A stretch of DNA of 9,158 bases from an uncultured Chloroflexota bacterium (GTDB lineage: Bacteria; Chloroflexota; Dehalococcoidia; UBA2247; RBG-13-53-26), in the NCBI GenBank assembly GCA_937860285.1, contig CALMBS010000303.1:1-9158 (forward strand), given 5' to 3'. The position numbers and the translations under genes are program-made. Each line of letters starts with the position of its first letter. The first letter of the stretch is position 1. Shown one piece after another: positions 1 to 5,975 of this stretch. The notes beneath the pieces are model-generated. The model saw nothing but the letters and a program-made list of their open reading frames with translations, was not told where the DNA came from and did not search any database.

Positions 1-55
1 TCTCCACGACTTGGAGGTAGCGGTAGGGGTCGGAGCCTTTGACTCTGATGAACAT
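1..55 (-). CDS. Partial transposase N-terminus, IS1634/IS4-like (truncated by window edge)
   Basis: Only the first 18 codons are present, reading leftward from an ATG at 55 and running off the window. The peptide begins MFIRVKGSDPYRYLQVVE. This resembles the N-terminus of IS1634/IS4-superfamily transposases, which typically open with M-F-[IV]-R-[VI]-K, then an aromatic-rich YxYLQ/YYYLVE strand. The Shine-Dalgarno signal is poor, but a sigma70-like promoter sits at a sensible distance upstream. The insertion-sequence end should lie somewhere between about 113 and 378, but no terminal inverted repeat can be defined without the other end. The identification rests on a short peptide and could be wrong. 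Confidence 0.45.
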   Translation of the reverse strand, partial: MFIRVKGSDPYRYLQVVE

Positions 56-82
56 GAGGCGATCTCGGGTTAGCCACTACAC

Positions 83-112
83 AGTCTACCGGAGTCCGTC
101 TCGTAATGTCAA
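83..112 (-). promoter_or_regulatory. Candidate sigma70 promoter for the partial transposase
   Basis: On the minus strand a perfect TTGACA (112-107) is followed after 18 bases by TAGACT (88-83, 4 of 6 matches to TATAAT). The predicted start site near 76 leaves a leader of about 20 bases before the ATG at 55. No experimental support; judged on consensus and spacing. Confidence 0.35.
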
Positions 113-378
113 TAGGTCCAAGCACGATAATGGGGTCATCTTTAGGCACTACATTTCGAACCCGCGCCGGCGAATCCACGCTCAGGGCCCGGGGCCTTCA
201 CGCTCAGCGGAAAAAGCAAACTGTAGAACTTCAGCACAAGACAACAACCTCCGAGACTAGGAGGAACGCTACTGTGGGAAGGACGATTGCGTAGTTGTAC
301 CAGTGCACATCAGCCTCCTATCTCTCGGCTTGCCGGCCTTCCCAGGTGGGGTTAGGGGGATTCCGAGTAACAACCGGG
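113..378. other. Intergenic stretch without supported gene
   Basis: Short ORFs exist on the plus strand, but they have low-complexity, arginine/serine-rich products, no convincing ribosome binding sites and no recognisable motif. The stretch lies downstream of the leftward gene ending at 379 and upstream of the partial transposase, so it probably contains the insertion-sequence end. A 5-bp stem (CCTCC 248-252 / GGAGG 260-264, 7-base loop) is visible but too weak to call a terminator. Confidence 0.5.
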
Positions 379-1065
379 TCACTGATAGCCGTTGAGGTGA
401 TAGCCCAGATTCCAGAAGTACATGTCTACGAGTTTCATGGATGGATAGACGAGACCTCGCCCGTTGATGTACTGCTGGGCTCTTCTCAGCGCCTTATGGT
501 TAGTTCGACAGAACTGCACGAGCCCCTCATAACTGTCTCGACAGTAGTGTGCAGGGAACTTCGGAGAGTACTCTGAAAGCATGACTCTGTTCCAGTGCGT
601 CACACCATCAATGAAGAACTGGTCATAGGCTGGTACGCATCCCAGAGTGCCGAGGATTACTTTCGTGACCAGTGTGTTGGTGGGACTCACCCCCAATTCC
701 TCATAGATGAGCTTCAGACGTGCTACCAAAGACATGACCAAGTCAGTCTCCGGATGAGAGTCGATGTCTATTCGCCAAAGGTTGCGATACTCGTTCCTCA
801 GTAGCTCACTCACAACCTGAGCATGAACCTTGTAGTCCTTCTGGAGCAGCAAGGATGAACCTCGATACATACCCCAACTAGCGAGGTAGAAGGCTAGAGA
901 CAACGTGGCATTGTCGAGCGCCCGCCCAGACGGCTTGCCAGCAGAGCGCAGGCGTTGGAAGGACCGATAACAGTGTTCCCACGACCTGTACCTGTGGTGT
1001 GGGTCACCTTCCAACTTGGCATAGTAGCCCAAGATTCCCTTCTCTATCTCCGTCTCGCGCGTCAT
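379..1065 (-). CDS. Uncharacterised soluble protein, 228 aa
   Basis: I do not recognise a named family. The start ATG at 1065 is well supported by AGGAGG (1077-1072 on the minus strand) six bases upstream. The protein has no signal peptide or membrane segment, so it should be cytoplasmic, unlike every other sizeable gene in this leftward cluster. Visible features are an aromatic and histidine-rich N-terminal patch (residues 22-38, with RYRSWEHCYRSF), a helical middle, a GCVPAYDQFF segment near 142-151 and a C-terminal YPSMKLVDMYFW block (208-218). These conserved-looking aromatic blocks suggest a folded, conserved hypothetical protein rather than a chance ORF. It lies 159 bases downstream of the collagen-like lipoprotein gene on the same strand and may share its transcript, but the gap is long and has its own strong ribosome binding site. 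No function is assigned. Confidence 0.8.
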   Translation of the reverse strand: MTRETEIEKGILGYYAKLEGDPHHRYRSWEHCYRSFQRLRSAGKPSGRALDNATLSLAFYLASWGMYRGSSLLLQKDYKVHAQVVSELLRNEYRNLWRIDIDSHPETDLVMSLVARLKLIYEELGVSPTNTLVTKVILGTLGCVPAYDQFFIDGVTHWNRVMLSEYSPKFPAHYCRDSYEGLVQFCRTNHKALRRAQQYINGRGLVYPSMKLVDMYFWNLGYHLNGYQ

Positions 1066-1224
1066 CTACACCCTCCTGGTCAGACTGCCTCCAACCATGG
1101 GGCAAACACCACCCCACCAGCCTGTCTGCCAACTCACAAGGCCGGCAGATGTCTATGTTGTCCTCTCGTTCTCTGCACAACCATGAAAGCTCTCAAAGCA
1201 GGAGCACACCAGTGCAGGGCCACC

Positions 1225-1794
1225 CTAGTACAAGGCATCAACGTAGACCGTCCACTCATCCACACCGAAACAGGTTATATCCAGGTAGAACCGCTGCCCT
1301 CCGACCCTCACATACTCTACACCTGAGAGTATCAGACCCTCCAGGGGATAGAGACTCACGAGGTCAACTATTGAGTCATCACTTTGGCCTTTGGCCGCTA
1401 ACAGAAAAGCGCCTCCACTAGACGTGTCAGGGTCAACAAACCACGTCAGGCGGAAGTCATCCCCAGGGATACTGAACGACGAAGTAATCAAGTCGCCTGT
1501 GCCAGTAAAGGTCGTCACGTAATGCCATTCGAGGTCGGGCATTTCGCCTGCCGGTCCCTGAATACCCTGCAGTCCCTGGTCTCCCTTGTCACCCTTGTCA
1601 CCCTTCTCCCCTTGCAGTCCCGGTAGGTCGCTGCTGGTGAAGCTTGACCCGTCAGTGAGGTAGATGGTGAATGTCCCATTGTAGTTGTCTTCAATGCTCT
1701 CGATACCAACGCCGTTCTTTCCGGCGCAAGCAGTGCCAAGGACTAGTACCACGACCATCAGAGCCACGACGCCAATCATTGTGACAGCCTTCAC
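1225..1794 (-). CDS. Small lipoprotein with collagen-like Gly-X-Y segment, 189 aa
   Basis: A GTG start at 1794 is chosen because AGGAGG (1806-1801 on the minus strand) lies six bases upstream; the next in-frame ATG (1779) would be too far away. Residues 1-22 form a hydrophobic export signal ending LGTAC, so Cys23 is the likely lipidated residue. The -3 position is not the usual Leu, which makes the lipobox slightly atypical. Residues 30-57 (GIESIEDNYNGTFTIYLTDG and following) match a short beta module often seen just before collagen-like repeats in bacterial secreted proteins. Residues 59-84 hold eight full Gly-X-Y triplets rich in Lys, Asp and Gln (GEK, GDK, GDK, GDQ). Residues 86-189 are a beta-rich, aromatic C-terminal domain that I cannot name. 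The role is probably structural or adhesive at the cell surface. It lies 106 bases downstream of the large FN3 lipoprotein gene, with no clear promoter between them, so cotranscription is plausible. Confidence 0.85.
   Translation of the reverse strand: MKAVTMIGVVALMVVVLVLGTACAGKNGVGIESIEDNYNGTFTIYLTDGSSFTSSDLPGLQGEKGDKGDKGDQGLQGIQGPAGEMPDLEWHYVTTFTGTGDLITSSFSIPGDDFRLTWFVDPDTSSGGAFLLAAKGQSDDSIVDLVSLYPLEGLILSGVEYVRVGGQRFYLDITCFGVDEWTVYVDALY
1543..1620 (-). repeat. Gly-X-Y coding tandem repeat
   Basis: This is the DNA encoding residues 59-84 of the collagen-like lipoprotein. It is a run of 9-base (three-codon) units, with the minus-strand unit for GDK repeated almost identically (CCCTTGTCA twice on the plus strand near 1584-1601). 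Such arrays can gain or lose triplets by slippage, so length variation between relatives is expected here. Confidence 0.75.
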
Positions 1795-1900
1795 GATTCA
1801 CCTCCTGTGATAGTCTATGAGGTCGCCTGGGGCTGCCTTGGCATAGTCCGTACAGGACAACATCCCCTGCGGCAAGTGGATGGCTCGGTTTCGTATTTCG
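1795..1900. other. Gap between FN3 lipoprotein and collagen-like lipoprotein genes
   Basis: These 106 bases contain a small inverted repeat (GTCC/GGAC around a 5-base loop near 1844-1856), but no U-run and no convincing promoter. The ribosome binding site of the downstream gene is at 1806-1801. The absence of terminator and promoter favours cotranscription of the two lipoprotein genes. Confidence 0.4.
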
Positions 1901-3430
1901 CTAACTCTGCACCTGCAACTCGTAGGTCGATATCTTGGCTGACTGCGTCTGACTCAACACGATGATTTCGAATGGGGCAGTCTGTCCAGCAGCCAGGGTG
2001 CTTGGGTCAGTGTACCCGAAGTCGGTTGCCACCACGTCACCCGCCGAGTCGTAGAAGGTGGCGACAACCTTGACGTAGGTGGCACTCTGGGTTCCGGTGT
2101 TCCGCACTTCGCCGACGACATGGTACGACCCGGTGATATCCACGCTATGACTCTGGCTGAGGATTGTGAAAGCCCGGTACGGCGCTGTGGTTGTCACATT
2201 GGCATCGGCGATAGCCAGTTCATAGTCGTGCATCTTCGACACTACGCTATTGTCAAGCTCCAGGACCTCAAAGGGCGACTTCTGGCCTGCCAGCACCGTG
2301 TCAATCTCTGTGTAGGTGAAGTCCGTGCCCACCACCTTCCCGGCAGAGTCGTAGAGAGTGACCACGACCTTGACATAGTCTGCTGCTTGGCTCCCAGTGT
2401 TCTGAAGCTCGCCGATTGCGTGGAAAGTCCCGGTGCTGTCCGTGTATGAGTCCTTGCTCAGGATGGCGAAGGAGCGATACGGCTCATCTGTTGTGACATT
2501 TGAGTCACTGACGACGACCGAGTAGTGGTCTATCTGTGCGGATATGGCTTCGTCTATCTCCAGTATTTCGAAGGGCGACTTCTCGTTCGGCAGCAGAATG
2601 TCCACCTCAGTATACGCGAAGTCAGTACCCACAACCGTGTTGTCGGAGTTGTAGAAGGTGGCAGTCAGCTTCACGTAGCTCCTGTTCTTTGAGCTGTTGT
2701 TCTTCACCTCGCCAACTACATGGAATGTGCCAGAGGAAGACAAGAATGAACTGTGGCTGAGAACGGCAATAGCGGGCGTGGGCTGGACAGTGCTGAAGGT
2801 GCCGTCAGCAGACGTTCCCTCATTGGTGCAGGCATCCCTTGATTTCGCTCGGTAGTGGTAGGTGGTGCCTGAGACTAGACCTGTCAGGTTCACCGTGTGG
2901 TTCGTGACGAGGCTGCTTTCCAGAACAGATGATGAACCGTAGGTGCTGGTCACTCCATACTCAACCTGACTAGTAGAGGTTTCGGTGGTGGTCCATGTCA
3001 CGGTGGCACTGGAGTCAGTGATGCCGGAGACAGTGACGCCACCAATGACCGGGGTAGAACTGTCGATGGTGAAGGTCACGCTAGCTTCACTTCCTTCGTT
3101 CCCAGCTTCATCAACTGCCTTCACTGCAAATGTGTGGCTGCCGGGGGAGTACGCCGTGATGTCGCGCGTGTAGGTCGTCACGTTTCCAAGGACTTCCCAC
3201 ACCCCTCCCACGCCACCACCATCCACGGCCACAAGATAGTGGTCAACCCCTGAATCAGCGCTGGCGGCTTCCCACTCAAAGCTAGCCGTAGCGCTATTGC
3301 AGGGAGTCGTCTCCACCAAACCTGTGACCTGGCCGGGCGCGGTTGTGTCTTTGGCACTGCTGCAGGCGACACTGCCACAGAGCAGGCAAAGACAAAGCAG
3401 CAACACGGCGGCACTCACAACACGATTCAT
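1901..3430 (-). CDS. Surface lipoprotein: two FN3-like domains plus three 100-aa FxLYD-like repeats, 509 aa
   Basis: The ATG at 3430 follows AGGAGG (3443-3438 on the minus strand) at seven bases. Residues 1-22 form a Leu/Cys-rich signal ending GSVAC, so Cys23 is the likely lipid anchor. Residues 33-122 are an FN3-like domain (PGQVTGL at the start, HTFAVKAVDEAGNEG near the end). Residues 126-214 are a second FN3-like domain of the purple-acid-phosphatase N-terminal type (SSATVTWTTTE, TYHYRAKSRDA). Residues 222-321, 322-421 and 422-509 are three tandem repeats with an exact 100-residue period. Each contains GT(F)H(V)VGEV-N, YVKxxxTxYDSxGxVVGTDF and SPFEI blocks, like FxLYD-type beta domains of extracytoplasmic proteins. 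No catalytic motif is present, so a binding or structural surface role is inferred. It heads the leftward cluster and has a near-consensus promoter. Confidence 0.9.
   Translation of the reverse strand: MNRVVSAAVLLLCLCLLCGSVACSSAKDTTAPGQVTGLVETTPCNSATASFEWEAASADSGVDHYLVAVDGGGVGGVWEVLGNVTTYTRDITAYSPGSHTFAVKAVDEAGNEGSEASVTFTIDSSTPVIGGVTVSGITDSSATVTWTTTETSTSQVEYGVTSTYGSSSVLESSLVTNHTVNLTGLVSGTTYHYRAKSRDACTNEGTSADGTFSTVQPTPAIAVLSHSSFLSSSGTFHVVGEVKNNSSKNRSYVKLTATFYNSDNTVVGTDFAYTEVDILLPNEKSPFEILEIDEAISAQIDHYSVVVSDSNVTTDEPYRSFAILSKDSYTDSTGTFHAIGELQNTGSQAADYVKVVVTLYDSAGKVVGTDFTYTEIDTVLAGQKSPFEVLELDNSVVSKMHDYELAIADANVTTTAPYRAFTILSQSHSVDITGSYHVVGEVRNTGTQSATYVKVVATFYDSAGDVVATDFGYTDPSTLAAGQTAPFEIIVLSQTQSAKISTYELQVQS
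1904..2767 (-). repeat. Three tandem 300-bp repeats coding for 100-aa modules
   Basis: Repeat 1 covers 2767-2468, repeat 2 covers 2467-2168 and repeat 3 covers 2167-1904 (88 codons, ending at the stop). The period is exactly 100 codons between the first two boundaries, shown by the equivalent openings AVLSHSSF, AILSKDSY and TILSQSHS. The copies are diverged at both protein and DNA level, so they are old duplications rather than a recent slippage product. Confidence 0.85.
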
Positions 3431-3455
3431 CTGTTCACCTCCTGCAAGCAGCTCC

Positions 3456-3531
3456 GTTTTGACGCGCGATGATGTAGCGAATTCTTCATGGGTTCGTCCA
3501 TCATACTACTATCGGATGCGACCGTCAAAAC
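3456..3531. repeat. 9-bp inverted repeat spanning the leftward promoter and leader
   Basis: GTTTTGACG (3456-3464) and CGTCAAAAC (3523-3531) are perfect inverted copies 58 bases apart. The right copy contains the -35 box of the leftward promoter. The left copy lies inside the transcribed leader, just upstream of the ribosome binding site. The arrangement could be a two-site operator allowing looping, but a 9-bp match over this distance could also be chance. Confidence 0.35.
3500..3528 (-). promoter_or_regulatory. Near-consensus sigma70 promoter for the leftward lipoprotein cluster
   Basis: On the minus strand TTGACG (3528-3523, 5 of 6) is followed after exactly 17 bases by TATGAT (3505-3500, 5 of 6). 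The predicted start site near 3493 gives a leader of about 60 bases before the ATG at 3430. This is the best promoter in the window and suggests substantial constitutive expression unless it is repressed. Confidence 0.7.
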
Positions 3532-3594
3532 CCGGTCTGTACGCAGTGGGGCTGAATTCGCGAGCGGTATGGTGGGCCGGGTCAAGGGTCGGGG

Positions 3595-3623
3595 TTGACT
3601 GGTGACGCTGGACGTCCTATGCT
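3595..3623 (+). promoter_or_regulatory. Sigma70-like promoter for the caspase-like gene
   Basis: TTGACT (3595-3600, 5 of 6) and TATGCT (3618-3623, 4 of 6) are separated by exactly 17 bases. The predicted start site is near 3630, only 8-14 bases ahead of the ATGs at 3638 and 3644. If used, the mRNA has almost no leader, and the in-frame GTG at 3602 cannot be the translation start because it lies inside the promoter. Confidence 0.5.
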
Positions 3624-3637
3624 GTGGCGACTTGTGG

Positions 3638-5422
3638 ATGGCAATGCGTAACTCGCAGGCGACTAGACTGCTACTGGTTTTCAGCTTGGCGGTTGGCCTT
3701 CTGGCTGGCATAACGCTGTCTCTTCCGCAGACTAGCCACGCTGCAGAACTGGACACCGAGACCTGGGCTGTAATCATTGGAGTGGCTGACTACCAGAATC
3801 TGGAGCCACAGCCCGTTTTCCCCTCCGCATGGGAAACCTATGATTTGAGCTATTCGGACGATAGTGCTCGGCGTCTCGAAATGGAGTTGACTCCAAAGTG
3901 CGGTGCGGACCACGTAAGGGTGCTGTTGGACTCGATCGCAAGCAAGGCTGGTGTTGAGAGCGCTATCCTGGACTGGCTTGCGCCAAACGAAGACTCCGAT
4001 GACACTGTGTTGGTTTACTTCTCAGGACATGGCAACGCGGAGTACCTCTGCCCGTGGGACTCGCTTGATTGGTCTGATTCAAATGACATCTCCTATTCAA
4101 CCTTCGACGGTTGGCTCGACGTGCTGGATTCCCAACGAGTGGGCATTGTACTTGAGAGTTGCGAGAGCGGAGGATACGGGGCTCATCTAGAGGAATCGGG
4201 ACGCGTGGTTATTGCCGCCTCCGACGCAGACGAGAGTGCCTGGGCATACGGCGCTCTTGAGAGCGGAGTCCTAAGCTACTACCTCGTTGAGGGTCTGGAG
4301 CAGATATCATTGACTGATACCAATGGGAACCACGGGACCAGCCTGGAGGAGATGTTCCGGTATGCGCAGCCGAAGGTTGTCTCCTACTGCGCACAGGACG
4401 GCATATCTCAGCATCCTCAGATATTCGACGCCTTCGCCGGAGAACTGGAGCTCTTCGCAATGGTGACGGTGACCTTCGACGTCAGCTACGAATCTGTATC
4501 ATTGACGGTGGATGGCATCAGATGGGACGGAGCACAGCTGCCAGCGCGGTTCACCTGGTTTCCAGGCACAAGCCACAGTGTCAGTGCGGCCCCAACCGTG
4601 GAAGGTGGCGAGGGTACGAAGTACGTCTTCACCTCTTGGAGCGACGGTATCAAGACGCCCAGCAGAACAGTGACTGCCGCACAGACCATTACGCTGGGAG
4701 CCAACTACACGCGCCAGTACCGCCTGACCGTCTCGACTGAGTATGGCACGGCTCATGGAGGAGGGTGGTATGACGAGGGTAGCGAGGCGGAGATTTGGGT
4801 TGAGGGCGGCACTGCGTGGTATAGGGCATTTGCCGGATGGGAGGGCGACATCGAGGCTGGCAGCAATGATGTGAGAATCCTGGTGGGAGCGCCCACCACT
4901 CAGGCCGCAACCTGGAAGCTGTCTGTCTACTTCTGGTTGGTGGTATTCGGTGGCGCGGCCTCGGTCTTGGTACTGCTTGCCTTCGCGTTAACTAGGCGCA
5001 GGCACCCGCTTCCCGCAGAAGTGAGCCCAGTTGCCGGAGGGGACACAAATGAAGCGGTGCTATTGTGGGGTGCTCCTGAATCATCCGTCCCGGTCACAGT
5101 CAATGCGGTCAGCAGTCCACAACCCAGGACCCATCTGACAATCACGCCACGAGCAGCGGAGCAGTTGAGAGCCGTCCAGGCCGCCAACTCCAGAGATGCC
5201 AGCCATGTGCTCAGGATTAGACCCGAGGCCGATGGATTCTCCCTCTGGCTCGGCCCGGAGCAGGCCGGTGACATCCTGGTCGGCAGTGAGGAGACTGTCG
5301 TACTCCGTGCTTCACCGGAGTTCAAAGTAATGCTACAGGAGACCGAGGTTGTTGTTGACTGCGTGGATGGTGAGGACGGTCAACCGCGATTGATGGTCTA
5401 CCCCGAGGATGGTTCGCCCTAG
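3638..5422 (+). CDS. Transmembrane caspase/legumain-like cysteine peptidase with IscA/HesB-like cytoplasmic tail, 594 aa
   Basis: The ATG at 3638 (or 3644, two codons later) is preferred over the in-frame GTG at 3602, which overlaps the predicted promoter. Residues are numbered from 3638. Residues 1-36 form a signal peptide ending TSHA. Residues 38-270 form a clan CD cysteine peptidase domain: WAVIIGVADY at 43-52, the catalytic His in YFSGHG (His131) and the catalytic Cys in LESCESGGYG (Cys175). The ESCESG motif is closer to legumain (C13) than to the DxCxSG of most metacaspases. Residues 277-400 hold beta modules with the TSWSDG and GGWYDEGS motifs common in secreted bacterial proteins. A transmembrane helix at 429-451 is followed by RRR, placing the C-terminus in the cytoplasm. 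Residues 500-588 resemble an IscA/HesB domain (LTITPRAAEQLRAV, DGFSLWL, DCVDGEDG) but lack the three ligand cysteines. Proteolysis outside the cell with a non-metal-binding internal tail is inferred. Confidence 0.85.
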   Translation: MAMRNSQATRLLLVFSLAVGLLAGITLSLPQTSHAAELDTETWAVIIGVADYQNLEPQPVFPSAWETYDLSYSDDSARRLEMELTPKCGADHVRVLLDSIASKAGVESAILDWLAPNEDSDDTVLVYFSGHGNAEYLCPWDSLDWSDSNDISYSTFDGWLDVLDSQRVGIVLESCESGGYGAHLEESGRVVIAASDADESAWAYGALESGVLSYYLVEGLEQISLTDTNGNHGTSLEEMFRYAQPKVVSYCAQDGISQHPQIFDAFAGELELFAMVTVTFDVSYESVSLTVDGIRWDGAQLPARFTWFPGTSHSVSAAPTVEGGEGTKYVFTSWSDGIKTPSRTVTAAQTITLGANYTRQYRLTVSTEYGTAHGGGWYDEGSEAEIWVEGGTAWYRAFAGWEGDIEAGSNDVRILVGAPTTQAATWKLSVYFWLVVFGGAASVLVLLAFALTRRRHPLPAEVSPVAGGDTNEAVLLWGAPESSVPVTVNAVSSPQPRTHLTITPRAAEQLRAVQAANSRDASHVLRIRPEADGFSLWLGPEQAGDILVGSEETVVLRASPEFKVMLQETEVVVDCVDGEDGQPRLMVYPEDGSP

Positions 5423-5443
5423 GAGCCTGTCCCCGTGATCTCG

Positions 5444-5472
5444 CGCCATGCCTGCCGGCGCCCGGCATGGCG
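5444..5472 (+). terminator. GC-rich hairpin downstream of the caspase-like gene
   Basis: A perfect 9-bp stem, CGCCATGCC (5444-5452) / GGCATGGCG (5464-5472), with an 11-base loop lies 21 bases after the stop codon. No U-run follows, so it is not a canonical intrinsic terminator. It may stabilise the 3' end or act with a termination factor. Confidence 0.4.
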
Positions 5473-5943
5473 TATCAGGCAGCCCAGAACGGACCTCTGT
5501 GCGACCGGCTGTCTATGCCGCGGTTCTCCATTGACTGCGTGGTGGCAACGCTCGGAAACTGAGCCAGGGCAGGATCCTGGGCAGTAGCAGCCCACGCCTT
5601 CCCCTGCCCATGCTTACGCAATCCGCCACAAAACCTGCCTGGGGGCCTGGGGGACACCATGCCTGCTGCCATTCAGCCTCAGACCGTTGAGTGTGGGGCA
5701 ACTCAGTTAGTAGCCAATCCGTTGATATCCACGCGGGGCCACTCACACAAGATGCTGGACACTGTCAACCACCGCCGTGCCGAAGACCACCCAACCAGGC
5801 CGGGGGCGGGTCATTCTTTCCGGGGGTGGCAGCCAGGCGGGCCATAGATGACACGCTCGCACTTGGATGTCGTCTGGGGATATCTGGTTAGTGCAGCACG
5901 CATTATTTGTGTGCCACACACTACTACTCAGATCCCTCATGAC
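5473..5943. other. Intergenic region with no supported gene
   Basis: About 470 bases between the convergent caspase-like and hydrolase genes. Short ORFs on both strands have no ribosome binding site, no recognisable motif and proline/arginine-rich compositions typical of chance frames. Visible structure is limited to a 10-bp palindrome CAGGATCCTG (5570-5579) and an imperfect direct repeat GGGGC[A/C]ACTCA. It could be a decayed gene, but I cannot recognise an ancestor. Confidence 0.5.
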
Positions 5944-5975
5944 TAGATAGATGTCCAAAGCGGCCGTCCTATCTA
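5944..5975. repeat. Inverted repeat overlapping the hydrolase stop codon
   Basis: TAGATAG (5944-5950) and CTATCTA (5969-5975) form a perfect 7-bp stem with an 18-base loop. On the minus strand the upstream arm contains the TAG stop of the metallo-beta-lactamase gene. It is AT-rich and lacks a U-run, so a terminator role is only possible, not shown. Confidence 0.3.

Noticed and set aside
295..804. Plus-strand ORFs opposite the 228-residue gene
   Set aside because: They mirror a gene with a perfect AGGAGG site; their products lack recognisable motifs.
1543..1620. Possible CRISPR or minisatellite array
   Set aside because: The periodicity is three codons and encodes Gly-X-Y triplets in a well-supported gene; there are no spacers.
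3602..3637. Upstream in-frame GTG start for the caspase-like gene
   Set aside because: It lies inside the TTGACT-17-TATGCT promoter, adds a poorly signal-like MTLDVLCCGDLW extension and has no ribosome binding site.
4927..5325. 132-residue minus-strand ORF
   Set aside because: It lies entirely antisense to the transmembrane and IscA/HesB-like part of the caspase-like gene; codon-complement shadow.
5513..5746. Minus-strand ORF in the 5473-5943 gap, with TTGACA at 5768-5763 upstream
   Set aside because: The TTGACA has no acceptable -10 box at 16-18 bases, the ORF has no ribosome binding site and the product is tryptophan/proline/arginine-rich without motifs.
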